Source of the DNA: Malus domestica
Taxonomy: Eukaryota; Streptophyta; Magnoliopsida; Rosales; Rosaceae
Reading direction: 5' to 3'
Length of the DNA stretch: 64,000 nucleotides
Assembly: GCF_042453785.1 (NCBI RefSeq)
Contig: NC_091662.1
Location: 129,001-193,000 of the forward strand
The stretch's first letter is position 1; each line of letters opens with the position of its first letter. Below are positions 50,564-62,403 of this stretch, one piece after another. The translations under genes were made by a program, and so were the position numbers. The notes under the pieces were generated by a model, which worked only from the letters and a program-made list of their open reading frames with translations, had not been told where the DNA came from and made no database searches.

Positions 50564-51237
50564 TAAGTCACTCATATATCTTACCATACAATGTATAAAG
50601 TGTAAAATATTGTACTAATTCATTATATATAAATGAGTATGGTGTGTTTAGACTTCTTTCATTAATTACTACATATTTTCTACACTCACAATGTTTGTCA
50701 GCTCGCTATATAATCAACTTGATAATGTTAAATCCATCATGCAATGCATTTCCTTCCAATTTTTTGTGATAAACTAATAGATAATTGACTAAATAAACAT
50801 CCTGCAAAGTTTCAATAAAAATTTCCAAGTTTTTCTTATAATTTTCGTGGTTTCCATGTAATTTTTATCGATATCGATATTATCCCGATATTTCCATCGA
50901 TATTTCCGTGTTTTCGGACTACCGATATTTCCGATATTACCGATATTTAATACCTTGGCCAGAAGACTCGTTTTAGCCATCTGATCCTTCAAAAGAATTA
51001 ATATTTTAATGAACATTGCAAGGACATTTCTTACCATCTTCAATCGAGAACCAAATGGTCATAGGGCTCGTTTTAGTCATGTCACAAAAAACCGTTTCTA
51101 ACCGATGGCCAAAGGGTCATAGGGCCAAACATAATTTATTATTTGAATTTAAAAACTACAACAACTTAAATTTAAAAACTACAACTTAAATTTAAAAACT
51201 ACATTAACTTAAATTTAAAAACTACAACAACTTAAAT

Positions 51238-52164
51238 TTAATATCCATAATCAACATCATCTTTATCATCCGCCATTGTAGGAGTATAGTCAAAGGTAAA
51301 CAATTGTCGCTGGGTCATAATATCTTCTTTTTTTTTCTATCAAAATAGGCATTACTCATTGGAGTGTAATTCGAAGTGTTCCTTTCTATTTTCTTATCAT
51401 CCATCTATTCTTGTATTTGTTTGGCAATGGCATTTTGCTCCGCTATTAATCGCAATGTGGCCGCCACTTCCTGTTGAGCTGCGTAATCATCATTTGCCTT
51501 ACTCTTTTCCTTCAACCTTCGGGCCTTGTTTCGTCCCATAGCCCTAGGTATGGAACCTTCACCCGAAGACGGATTTTCTGTCCTTATTTGTTGAATGGTT
51601 GGAGATCCATCTTCATCCATATCTATAGATGAGGATGTAGTTCCGAACACCGGCGTAGTACTTGCTTTATGTTGAGGTGGAACTTCAAATAACACTCACC
51701 CTTTACAAATTTCCCAACAACTGTAAAACTGAAAGGGTTTCGAGTTGCTGTCCATATACAATTCCTCCGCTTGGCGTAGCTAGAAAATATAATTACAAAA
51801 ATTAAAAGAAATTAATTTATGAAATTAAATATTTAAAATAAATTGTGAAAACATTTACTTCGTCGTAGTAATTAGCGCCGCTTTCATGTATACTTGCGGC
51901 TGCTAACAGTGCTTGATGCTATTTGTTCAAACTTGGCTGAAGATGTTTCTTCCATATTAAAGAACAACTCTTGTGGTTTCGGATATTCGGTGGAATGGTG
52001 TCTTCGTAGAACTCTATGTATTTTTTGGACACACGAGTCCAAACACCTTCACTTGTTTGAGAACTTCCCATCACACTATCTTCTGACACCCATCTATAAG
52101 CCATGCAAAAAGCTTCATCTTCTTTTCAGGTCCAAGCCCTACCTTTCATTGCAGACGAGGTCAT
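51238..52164 (-). pseudogene. Harbinger ORF1 (Myb/SANT-like, NAM-associated C-terminal type) remnant
   Basis: ATG at 52164 gives MTSSAMKGRAWT, a TGA, then KEDEAFCMAYRWVSEDSVMG and SEGVWTRVSKKYIEFYED, a trihelix-like DNA-binding start. The second exon includes PFQFYSCWEICKG and then RAMGRNKARRLKEKSKANDD with a coiled C-terminus (LRLIAEQNAIAKQIQE), a TGA, and NTSNYTPMSNAYFD. Such proteins accompany PIF/Harbinger transposases. At least three stops or frame changes make it non-coding now. Confidence 0.7.
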
Positions 52165-52277
52165 TTGAAAATTATTGAAAAAAATGAAGGAAATAGTTTT
52201 GGAAAAGGTAAGAAAATATGAGAATTGAAATGGTGTAGGAATGGTGAAAATTTTGTGAGGAATGATTTAGGTATTTA

Positions 52278-53198
52278 GGCCATCTCTAACTGATGGCTGG
52301 CCAGAGGGCTTGTTTTAGCCCTCTGGCCCTCTAAGATCATCCAAGATATTAATATTTTAATGAACATTACATGGTCATATTTGCATCCGTCTCCAACCGA
52401 GGGCCAAAGGGCCAGAGGGCTCGTTTTAGCCCTGTCACAAAAAATCGTCTCCAACCGAAGGCCAAAGGGTCATAGGGCCAAACATAATTTATTATTTAAA
52501 AACTACAACTTAAATGTTGTTTAAGTTTCATGTTGTTAAATGTTTTTTTCATGTTGTATAATTTTTATATTGGTTAGTGTTATTTAATGTTGTTTCATAT
52601 TGTTTAATGTTGTTTCATGTTACTTAATTTAATTTAATTTTGTACAATAGCTTAGGAAGTTATAGGAAAAAAATATAATTAAAAAAATACGAAACAAATT
52701 TTGTGAAATAGAAGTTATAGGGAAAAAAAATAGAATTTAAAATAAAATGAAACAATTTTTGTGAAATAGAAGTTATAGGAAAAAATGGAATTTAAAAAAA
52801 ATATGAAACAAATTTTGTAAAATAAAAGTTATAGGAAAAAAATATATATGAAAAATATAAGTTATAGGAAAAATTTTGTAAATAAAAAATAATAATAAAA
52901 TTGTAAAAAAAAAAAAATCAAAGCATTCATATCGGTTATATCGACATGAATACATTCATATTATTCAGTATAAATGTATTACTGTCGGTTATAACCGACA
53001 GGAAATCCGACAAATTTAAAAAAAATATGGCTAGCCTGGGGCTAGCTGGAAGTGGTCAGCCCTCTGGCCATTCAACCCTCTCCGATTATGTGGGGCCCTT
53101 TCAGATTCCACAGCCCTCTGGCCTGGCCATCGGTTAGAGACGGTTTTCGGGCTATTTTCAACCCTCTGACTTTTTAGACCCTTCGATTGGAGATGGCC
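52278..53198. mobile_element. Harbinger-type MITE nested in the larger element, TTA duplication
   Basis: Begins GGCCATCTCTAACTGATGG and ends CCCTTCGATTGGAGATGGCC, with TTA at 52275-52277 and 53199-53201. Interior AT-rich, with repeats of ATAGAAGTTATAGG (52640-52870). Confidence 0.75.
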
Positions 53199-53247
53199 TT
53201 ATAGGGCTTGTTTTAGCCATCTAGCCCTTTAAGATATTAATATTTTA

Positions 53248-53855
53248 GGCCATTTCCAACTGAGGGCTGGCCAGATGACTCGTTTTAGCCATCGGACCCT
53301 CCAAGATATTAATATTTTAATGAACAGTACAATGCCATATTTGCCTTTATCTCCAACTGAGAGCCAAATGGCCATAGGGCTCGTTTTAGCCCTGTCACAA
53401 AAAAAGGGTCTCCCACCGAAGGCCAAAGGGCCAAACATAATTTGTTATTTGATTTTAAAAACTACAACAACTTAAATTTAAAAAGGGTGAAAATTATGTG
53501 AGAAATAATGTAGGAATGGCTTATGTATTTATAGGAAAAAAAAGGGAATTTTTTAAATTCATTAAAAAACAATTTGGCCAAAAAAAACAAATTTGAATCC
53601 AACGGTAACTAGCTTTTGGAATCAAAATTTTCCCTTCTATTTGTGTCGGTTATAACCAACACTATTTCTTAACCGACAGAAATAACAAAAATGCTTGCCA
53701 GCCCCAGGCTGGCTGGATGGTTGCATGTGGCCAGCCCTTTGGCCCTTTCAGATTCCGTGGGGCCTACGAGCCCTCTGGCCTAGCCTTCGGTTTGAGACAA
53801 TTTTCGGGCTATTTTCGGCCCTTTGGCCCTCTTAACTCTTCGGTTGGAGATGGCC
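53248..53855. mobile_element. Second Harbinger-type MITE, TTA duplication, inserted in a relative
   Basis: Begins GGCCATTTCCAACTGAGGG and ends CTCTTCGGTTGGAGATGGCC, with TTA at 53245-53247 and 53856-53858. Flanks AAGATATTAATATTTTA and ATGAATAGAATAGGGC rejoin to the sequence found uninterrupted in sister copies (for example 52346-52375), so it inserted into another copy of its own family. Confidence 0.78.
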
Positions 53856-54143
53856 TTAATGAATAGAATAGGGCCATATTTGCCTCCGTCTCCAATCGAG
53901 ATCCAAAGGGCCATAGGTCTAGTTTTAACCCTGTCATAAAAAACCGTCTCCAACCGAGGCTCAAAGGGCCATAGGTCCAAACATAATTTATTATTTAAAA
54001 ACTACAACTTAAATTTAAAAACGACAAATTAAATTTAAAAATTACAAATTAAATTTAAAAACTACAAATTAAATTTAAAAACAACATTAACTTAAATTTA
54101 AAAACAACATTAACTTAAATTGAAAAACTATAACAACTTAAAT

Positions 54144-54408
54144 TTAATATCCATAATCAACATCATTTTCATCATCCGCCATTGTAGGAGTATAGTCAGA
54201 GGTAAACAATTGCCGCCGAGTCATAATTTCTTTTTTTTTTCCTATCAAAATAGGCCTTACTCTATCTTTTGGATACATGAGTCCAAACACCGTCATTTGT
54301 TTGACAATTCCCCCTCACACTATCTTCCGACACCCATTTATAAACTTTGCAAAGAGTTTTATCTTCTTTTCGGCTCCAAGCCCTACCTTTCATTGCAAAC
54401 GAGGCCAT
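54144..54408 (-). pseudogene. Second, internally deleted Harbinger ORF1 remnant
   Basis: Starts MASFAMKGRAWSRKEDKTLC and KVYKWVSEDSVRG like the copy at 52164, then after THVSKR jumps to the C-terminal end text (YTPTMADD-like) found at 51240-51300. The middle of the gene is deleted. Confidence 0.6.
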
Positions 54409-54666
54409 TTGAAAATTATTGAAAAAATTGAAGGATAAAGTTTTTAAAGAGGAAAGAAAATATGAGAATTGAAATGGTGTAGGAATGGTGAAAATTTTGT
54501 GAGGACTGGTGAATGAATGATTTAGGTATTTATAGGGAAAAAAATTAGAATTTTTAAGAATAAAAAAAAATTGGCCCAAAAAACCAAAAAAAAAAGAAGA
54601 AGAAGAAATTAGGTTCACATCCTTCTTTTTGTTACTCCATTGATTAAAATCCTATTCATTTTCAAT

Positions 54667-55532
54667 TTTTGATCAAGGTCCTTGGGTATTAATAACATCA
54701 TTAATTATTTAAATAATAAAATATTTTTATTTTTAAATATATTCCTTTAGTGTTCAAAATGTTAAAATTAGTATATTTATATTTATGGCTAAATTTTTTA
54801 TCATATATTTTTATTTTTAGTTTGTACCTATTTTTAATTTGTACCAATTTTCTTTTCATTTTTAATTTGTACCCATATATTAATTTCTTTTTGTGCCCAT
54901 ATTTTTTAAAGTTTTATTTGTATTTGTACTCATGTGTACACCGTTACGTGACAGTGTATATTTAATCAATGATGAAAAAAATTACATATGGTATATTTAT
55001 GTTTTATGCCTAAACTTTGTATCATATATTTATATTTTTAGTTTGTATCCACTTTTAATTTGCAGCATTTTTTTTTTTAAATTTGTAGTATTTTCTTTTC
55101 AGTTTTATTTTATACCCATGTATTAATTTCTTTTAGCGCCTATATAAAAATTCATGTGTACTCATAATTTTTTAATCTTTTATTTGTACCCTAATTTATT
55201 TATAATGTACACATTCTTCTTTATTAATGTACCACTTTGTTATATGTGAAATGTACCAATTTTTTTGTAAAACGTACCATTTTTTTAACACTATGGATAC
55301 ATTCTTTTGTCATTTATTATTTCCTATTTTTACGTAGTTTTTATCTATTTATTCAATCAAAATGTTCACATTTTTTTTATTGTAACCATTTCTAATAGTA
55401 TTATAATGAGGGATTTTAAATTTATAGGATTATAAATCTCATAAAATATCAAACAATTAATGTCAAAACTATAAAAATATAAATATTAATTGTAATATAA
55501 TGAGGTGTACAAAGTCAAGGGACTTTGATCAA
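54667..55532. mobile_element. Possible AT-rich element with TTTGATCAA ends
   Basis: Left end TTTTGATCAAGGTCCTTGG and, reversed right end, TTTGATCAAAGTCCCTTGA. The interior is degenerate TTTGTACCCAT/AATGTACC words. Class and duplication not resolved. Confidence 0.4.
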
Positions 55533-57621
55533 ACTTTGAATACCATTAAGGTTTTAGTCAAAGAATGTTAAGGATTAGGGACCGCATCCAAAGTATCCAA
55601 AAAAAAAAAATGAATCCAACGGTAACTGTCTTTAGCTAACCGTTGGATTCAAAATTTTCTTTAAGCAATTTTATTGATTATATCCAACAGGATTGCTTTG
55701 ATTTTCTAGCCAGCTCGAGCTGGCTGGCTGTATGCGGCTAGCCCTTTTGCCCTTTCAGATTCCGTGGGGCCTACGAGCCCTCTGGCCTAGCCCTCGATTG
55801 GAGACGGTTTTCGGGTTATTTTCGACCCTCTAAACCTTTGGACCCTTTGGTTGTAGATGACCTAAGGGGATGAAAAGATGAGGATAGAGAATCCTAATAT
55901 AGAGGAGGAGTAAGGATGGCCAAATACCCATCGGTTATGGGTAACCGTAGTTATCTGCCCATTTAAATTTAGCGGTTACGGTTATGGGTATAACCGTTTA
56001 CTTGTAAAATTTAAATAGGCAGTTATGAGTATTAACCATGGTTATAACGGTTACCCGTTTATTTTAATAGATATATAAAATTAAAAAAACAAAAAACCTA
56101 ATCTGTAATACTGTAACCTATTCGTTCTCTCCGCCAGGAGGCCAGGACTAGACTCTATCCGCCGCTTGTCTCTTTCTCCTTGCTGCTCCCTCTCATCTCC
56201 GCCGCTCATCTCTCTCCTCACTTGTCTCTCCTTGCTGCTCCCTCTCATCTCCACCGCTCATCTCTCTCTCCTCGATGCCCTCTCTCTCTCATCGTTGCTC
56301 ATCTCTCTCTCATCGTTGCTCGGCTCCCTCCCCTTGTTGCTCATCTTAATGCCCCATCTCGATCTCCCCCCACCCACCCTTCAAGGTGTGTTTTACACTT
56401 TAAAATTATTACTTAACCTGATTAATTACTTATTTGTTTGTTAATTTATTGAAAATCTCTTATTTTTAGGGTTTAGTGTTGCAGGGTATTTTTTTATTCT
56501 TTTGATTGAAAATTAGGGAAGTCATATTACTGATTGAAAATCATATTCCAATTAAAATTAGGGAAGACTGAAGACTGAATATTCTGATTGAAAATATTGT
56601 GTAGACTAAAGTCTAATTTTTAGAGATTTTTTTTTATTCAGTGATTTTTTTGTTGCATAAACTGAATAATCAGTAATTTTGATTTTCAATTAAAATTAGG
56701 GAAGTTGTGGAAGAAGTCTGAATTCATATTTTTAGATGTTCTAACTATTTCTAACTAATGGGTTTCTTTTCTTTCTCCTGATAGTATTGTCCTGTTTTTT
56801 TACATGTTTTGTATACACTTATGTAGTCGTGGAAGTTAGTCCTTTATATCCTAGAAAAGTTTGAATTCATGTTCTGCTTGTAAAACTAGGTTGATATTTG
56901 TAAAAACTAGTTTGAATTCACAATGGATACAAATGTTCTGCTTCATATTTTAGAATTAAGCATCACATATATCTATATTTTTACATTTTTAGAACTTTGA
57001 AGTTTGAATTCATGTTCTAGGTGCTGCAGATTGCCATAGAAGTATATCTTAGCCAAACGAAAAAAGGTACTAAAATGAAACTTCAATCTTCGTTCACAAC
57101 TTATATATGATGATAAGTAACTAATTATATGTGATTGAAGAAGTACCTAACTGGGAGTCTTAAACCATGTGATTGAAGAAGTACCTAGCTGGGAGGCAAT
57201 TAATTCTTGAATGCCCAACAATTCTCATGCTTTGAACCATTTGCTAGTATTCACCTCTCGGTATTTCTGGACTAGGAAATTGGTCCACAGTATATTAAGT
57301 TGGCATGCATTCAGACTTAGTAACATTCCTTGGAATCTTTCAGGAAAGCTGAAGATTTTAAATTTCTGTTTCTCTTAACGTTGCACTGAGGATTGCTAAA
57401 TTTTTTGGATGTAGCCTATACCTCTGAGTCCTTGTCTTGCCAAATTTGCATACTTTATGACATGATTGGATGTAGATTGTAGTTATGAGTCATTCTGACT
57501 CCGAATGATATATCAAGGGTTCATGTAATCTTTTCTCAAAGTTTTGATGGAGATTAGTAATTTCATTGTAAATTCTCATGTTGTTTTTTATGAATTTTGT
57601 TTCATTTCAACTAGTTCCAAT

Positions 57622-60088
57622 ATGAAGACTCAAAGTGAGAGCCAAGATAATGAACCAATTAATCTTGATCAAGATTTGGACTGACACGCCCCGATCCTGA
57701 TATTCTCCGAATACCAAGAAAGGCACGTGCTGGCCGACACCCGAGGGTGACGAAAGCCATTTATTGAGTGCAATTGCTGAAAATAAAGGATAACTAAGAC
57801 TTATAAATATAAAAGAATAAAGAATAAACATTTAAAGAACGTGTTCAGAGCATACAACTAATTAGAACACTAAAGGAAATAATATAAGATTAGATGAACA
57901 AAGGAGTGAGTCCTACAACGAGAGGACTCGAAGATGCCGATGCAAAAGTGTCTTGACGCCGAAATTAGGTGCCTTGATCATAAGTCCTGAATGAGGGCGC
58001 AAAACAAAGGTGAGTGGACCAAGTTCATATATACAATAATAATAAATCAGTTATCAAAGTACTAACCCCCATAGTTTATATAATGAAAACTACTAGCATA
58101 ATAAGTGATGGATTTAATAAAATCCTAGCATGCCAAAATATCTCAAAAGTCATATTGTGGAATAACATCGCGGAAATCAAAACAATAAACGTATCGTAGA
58201 TCGTCTCGTAAGTGCGGTGTACTGCTAGAAATATCACTGAATAAATATAACTCCCGACCCAATACCTGCTCCGTGGTCTCTGTGCCCATAGCCAGAGATT
58301 ACTAACTCTCAGCCCAATGTCTGCTCCATTTCCCTCAGCCTGTAGCTAGGGATTATTTCTCCCGACCTAAATGCCAACACCAGATCCTCGCCCCAGGTGG
58401 TATAGTGTTTTCTAGGTACGCACAAATAGTTACGCCTCTCATAAATAACCAATTCATAGTATAAAGTCATCCATCGTCTATATTATAAAGAGAGGTTTCT
58501 AAAACATGTTCTAGCATCCTATCGTCATCCATCAGATAGTCTACCAGATCATGGTTTTTATAGAAAATACAATATATTAAAATATAGCTCAAAATAGGCT
58601 AATAATTAATTCCTCACAAAAAACAAGAGACGAAAATCAATAAATTCAGTAAACAGGCTTAACATAATTTGAATCATAAATTTGTAGGCATGCTAATCAT
58701 TTATACAATTGAACTATGAAATCATGTAATTTTAGAAGGGGGTCCACTCATAGTACTTCGCCATTGAAAAGCCGCGCAGCTAGCGAATATGCAAAAACCA
58801 CAATAATTGCCCCTAAGCACAAAAATGGTAATAAATAAATAAAAGGGTTTTCTAAAGAATTTGGCCTTGAATAAAATAAAATAAAGGATTTGGGTTGAAT
58901 GGTTAAAGCCTAAAGGGTTTAGGGTAATGAGTTTAGGTTAGATGGGTTATAAGGAAAATGGCTTTGGGTTGGATGGGTTTAGGGTTTTGCTACACGGGCC
59001 GAAGGCCCTAGTTCTAAATGGCCTAAAAGGCCTGGGTTTTCTAGAATGTGGGTCGCCTGACCCATTCGAAGAAGAAGGCCGGATTCAGCCGGAATTTACA
59101 CAAAGCTATAACTTTGTCAATACTTAACGAAATCAAGTGATTCAAAAATGAAAGTTGTAGCCTTCGAAGAGATGAAGAGAATGATATCTTGCACGACATC
59201 TAACTCGTCGTGGTTTGACCGAAACATGCCTCGAAAGCCGTCGGACTCGCAGAAAACTGTGTAAGATTCAAATGTATATAACTTCTTCAATACTCAACGA
59301 AATTGGGTGAAAAAAAAGAAAGTTGTAGTTCTCAGCGAGACGAAGAGATTGATACCTTGCACGCCGATCAAATTACCATGGTTTGGGCGGAAATTGTCTC
59401 GAAAGTTGCCAGAGTCGTCGGGGAGACTTGGGTGTTCTCTGGGTGTCCTGGAGCTTCGTCGAGACGAGAGAGAAGAAAGTTCCAGAGGTGATGGTGGTGT
59501 CATAGCTAGGTGGTTATGGTGGTAGGTGTGTGTGTGGGTGCTCACAGGAGGATGAGAGGGAGATATATATGAGAATGAGTGCAGAGAGTGAGTGTAGAGA
59601 GAGAGATGAAGAAAGAAGAAGGGGTCACGGGGGGGGGGGGAACAAAATCAAGGGGTGGGCCCTTGAGCACACCAATTAAGATCCAAAAACATTTTAAAAG
59701 CAAGATAATCTCAAGCTTAGTGAAAATACAATTTAAATTAGGGGTGGGTGTAACATGGACCAAGTTGAATCAAGCTTTGATGATAACTCTGGTAAGAAGA
59801 GGAAAAAAAACCTCGGTTGTCTGGCAGCATTTTAAGGAAAAGATGTTTCGTTGGGGGGGTGAAGCTGTTTGTAACCATTGTCAAACTAGTCTAGCATCGA
59901 GCTTCACTATTGGTACTTCATCTTTACGTTCACATGTTAATACATGTCCTGTTTTGATGATGACAAAGAAAAAGAGTCCATGTATAACTGGTGATGGGTC
60001 TGTTAAACATGGTGTATATAGTTTTGATGAAGATAAGGCTAGGAAAGAGCTAGCCTATATGATTATCTTACAAAGTGCCATAAGTTAA
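57622..60088 (+). pseudogene. hAT BED-zinc-finger ORF interrupted by an LTR element
   Basis: ATG 57622 reads MKTQSESQDNEPINLDQDLD, stops at the insertion (57682), and the same frame continues after 59760 as VESSFDDNSGKKRKK and SVVWQHFKEKMF, then a BED finger CNHCQTSLAS...SLRSHVNTC. It ends after ARKELAYMIIL at 60088, where hAT transposases normally go on for several hundred residues. The C-terminal catalytic and dimer parts are lost. Confidence 0.75.
57682..59755. mobile_element. Solo-LTR-like insertion of 2074 bp, exact TGGAC duplication
   Basis: Starts TGACACGCCCCGATCCTG and ends GGGTGGGTGTAACA; TGGAC at 57677-57681 and 59756-59760. No protein domain, PBS or second repeat was found inside, so it is most simply one long LTR left after recombination. 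A GA/GT-rich stretch and a G run (59520-59645) are near its right end. Confidence 0.82.
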
Positions 60089-60245
60089 AAACATATCTTT
60101 CGAGATGCTAATTCAATTTATACATTTCTTTTGTAGGCCTCTTTTGATGACAACGAGTCGATAAGACGTTGTGATTGAATGTGCTTAAAGCATTAGTCTT
60201 CGAAAGTGTTTAGTTTTGAAATATTTTGGAGTTTTGAATCATCTA

Positions 60246-60869
60246 GGGGTGCGTTTACTAATTTGTAATCAAATTAAGAGGAATTGAATCGATGAGAAAT
60301 TGGATTAAGGAGGAATTGAAATGAGGTGGAATCAGAATCAGATTCCTGTGGAAGTTGTTTACTAAAATTGTCTAGAATCGGAGTATGAATGATGTTGAGT
60401 CCATATAAGTTGTTTACTAATTCACTTGAATCGGAATGAAAACTAGGTTGATTACTATACTGCCCTTATATAAATAAATTATTTTCATACTAATTAATTA
60501 AATTAAATTCTTAATTAAATTTATATAATAAAATTCATCTACATAAAAATATATAAATAGGTTTTATTTATTTATTAAAAGATGACATAATTAATGAGTG
60601 TCAAATGAAAGGCAATGTTGGGATAATAAGAAACAAATGAGGGTATAATTGGTAGAAGAAATCCATTCCGGATTCCTCAAGTGTCAAAGAATTGAAATAC
60701 CTCCCTCGTGTAGGGAGTCCAATTTCTCCAAAATTAGGAGTTGGATTTCTTAATGCATGTTGACCCCACATGTATTTTGATTCCCCAAAATTATGTAAAC
60801 AAAGATGTATCCTGTAATCGGAATCCAATTCTGTAAATTGATTCCGATTACGGGTATGTAAACGTGCCA
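60246..60869. mobile_element. MITE of 624 bp with CTA duplication
   Basis: Ends GGGGTGCGTTTACTAATTTG and, reversed, TGGCACGTTTACATACCCG, continuing as GTAATC on both. CTA flanks both sides (60243-60245, 60870-60872). A three-base duplication and G-rich start suggest a Harbinger-like MITE. Interior non-coding with ATTCCG(A/G)AATC-like words. Confidence 0.65.
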
Positions 60870-60872
60870 CTA

Positions 60873-62078
60873 GTATTCAAGATAATGGCTACCTTGAGTT
60901 TTTAGAAGCTTTACTTTGTAATCATATGAATGTTATAATTGAATACTTGCTTGGGTATAGAAAAAAACATATGTTGAAAATATATAAATTTTCTTTCCAA
61001 TATGCTTGCTCAAGTAATGAGAGGTATTTTATTAGTAAAAAATCAATTATTAGCAAATATATAGAAAACTTCATTTTAATCCTTGGCAAAGATGACTTTT
61101 TGATTAAAACCATGAGTAAGATCAAAATCTAATTTTAGTCCCTTGATACATTAATAACCTCATTTATTAATTATATTATGATTTTTTAATTATTTATCTT
61201 TTTCTTTCTAATTTTTAATGTACTTTATCTTCTTCATTTAGGTATATTAAATTCATTATAATACATTTCGGTGCATACATTTAGGTACACAAATTTCGGT
61301 ACATACATTTTGATACAAACATTTAGTTACATTAATTCAATATCATAAATTTTCGGTACTAACATTTCAATGCATACATTTCGGTACATACATTTAGGTA
61401 CATTAATTTAATATTAATACATTTCGGTGCATATATTTAGATACATACATTATGGTACTAACATTTAAATATATTAGTTCAATATAATATATTTCGGTAC
61501 TAACATTTAGGTACATTAATTGAGTCTTTCAAGTTTGAAGAATGTTAAATAAAATTAATAAATTAAAAAACTCTTTTTTGGTCAAAAAATAAATTAAAAT
61601 TTGCTTATTAATAAATTTAAATATTTAATGGGAGACATTAAATAAAATGCACATTAATTATTTTGAATTAAGGGCACATTAGGGACTAAAATCAATATTT
61701 AATCTAACATCAAGTTTTTTTTTTAAATTTTAATCTTCTTGAGGGATTAAAGTTCAAAAACACTGCAAATATATTATATTACCTTGATTGATTAAAACTA
61801 TCGTTCGTATTTATTATTTCAATTATTGAAGTTGTATACGGTTACGGTTAAAAAATAATATGTAAATAGGCGCAAAAATGGGTAAATAAGTTAAAAAATG
61901 GATAAACGGCATACGATTACGGTTAAATATGTATGGTTAACCGTTTATAAATAATTATGAATATATGTATAACCGTTTAGATAATTATTCAACGGATAAA
62001 TGATTATACGGGTATAAGTAAAACGGTTATAATAAATAACCGCGGTTATCCGACTGCCATAATTATTGTCTATCCTTA
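60873..62078. repeat. AT-rich 3' part of the second hAT-like element
   Basis: Between 61250 and 61515 the words CATTTCGGTAC and CATTTAGGTAC alternate many times, an irregular tandem repeat. After 61840 come subterminal ACGGTTA words of the hAT-like end. No gene. Confidence 0.5.
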
Positions 62079-62403
62079 AGAAGGAAGAGTGTTGTTCCTG
62101 TTCACTTCAGCTAGTACACTCGCGTAGTAGTAAGGGCAGGAAGTAGAAGAAGAAGAAGATGACGATGAGAATAGGAGGGCCCCGCACTCCACCAAAAGTT
62201 CACATGTACCAATCCGACTCCGAGACGAAGAATGATAGTTAAAGGTATAAATTGGCGAGGGTCGGAAGCAGCCTGAAACCCGAGAACTCCTCTCCACTGT
62301 CGTCTCCGCCCCTCACAGGGCTGCTCTCTCTCTATCTCACTCAGTCTTCCCACCAAAGACCCCAACCAAACTAAACAAGATTGCGACAACTAATCAAAAT
62401 CAA
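62079..62403 (+). promoter_or_regulatory. Promoter and 5' leader of the LARP6-type gene
   Basis: Only 325 bp separate the LARP6 ATG from the hAT-like element end at 62078. The stretch contains a GAAGAAGAAGAAGATGACG run (62145-62164), a TATAAAT-like word (62246-62253) and CTCTCTCTCTATCTCACTCA near the probable start of transcription. The TE edge therefore lies in or close to the core promoter. Confidence 0.5.

Larger units (their letters stand above)
45480..50957 (+). mobile_element. hAT transposon, 5478 bp, complete ends, exact 8-bp target duplication
   Basis: GCCAGAAG stands at 45472-45479 and 50958-50965. The termini are CAAGGAACAAAATG and, reversed, CAAGGTATTAAATA. Subterminal ATATCGG/CGATAT words crowd both ends (45500-45610; 50860-50950), as transposase binding sites do. 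It holds a long transposase ORF with in-frame stops. It inserted 30 bp inside the left end of the Harbinger-type element. Confidence 0.9.
45450..55862. mobile_element. PIF/Harbinger-type element with TAA duplication, enlarged by nested insertions
   Basis: The ends GGTCATCTCCAACCGAAGG (45450) and, reversed, GGTCATCTACAACCAAAGG (to 55862) pair with each other better than with the GGCCAT ends of the inner elements. TAA flanks both sides (45447-45449, 55863-55865). Inside, a Harbinger ORF1 remnant lies at 51238-52164. The element contains a hAT (45480-50957) and MITEs at 52278-53198 and 53248-53855. No DDE transposase ORF of PIF type was found, so it is non-autonomous. Confidence 0.65.
55911..62078. 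mobile_element. hAT-like element with nested LTR and MITE insertions
   Basis: Ends TAAGGATGGCCAAATAC and, reversed, TAAGGATAGACAATAAT. The flanking 8-mers AGGAGGAG and AGAAGGAA agree at six of eight. Many GGTTA(C/T)GG and AACCGTTTA words lie at both ends (55930-56070; 61840-62050). It encodes a BED-finger ORF (57622 on) cut by an LTR-type insertion. No DUF659 or dimerisation region is left, so it is internally deleted. Confidence 0.65.
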
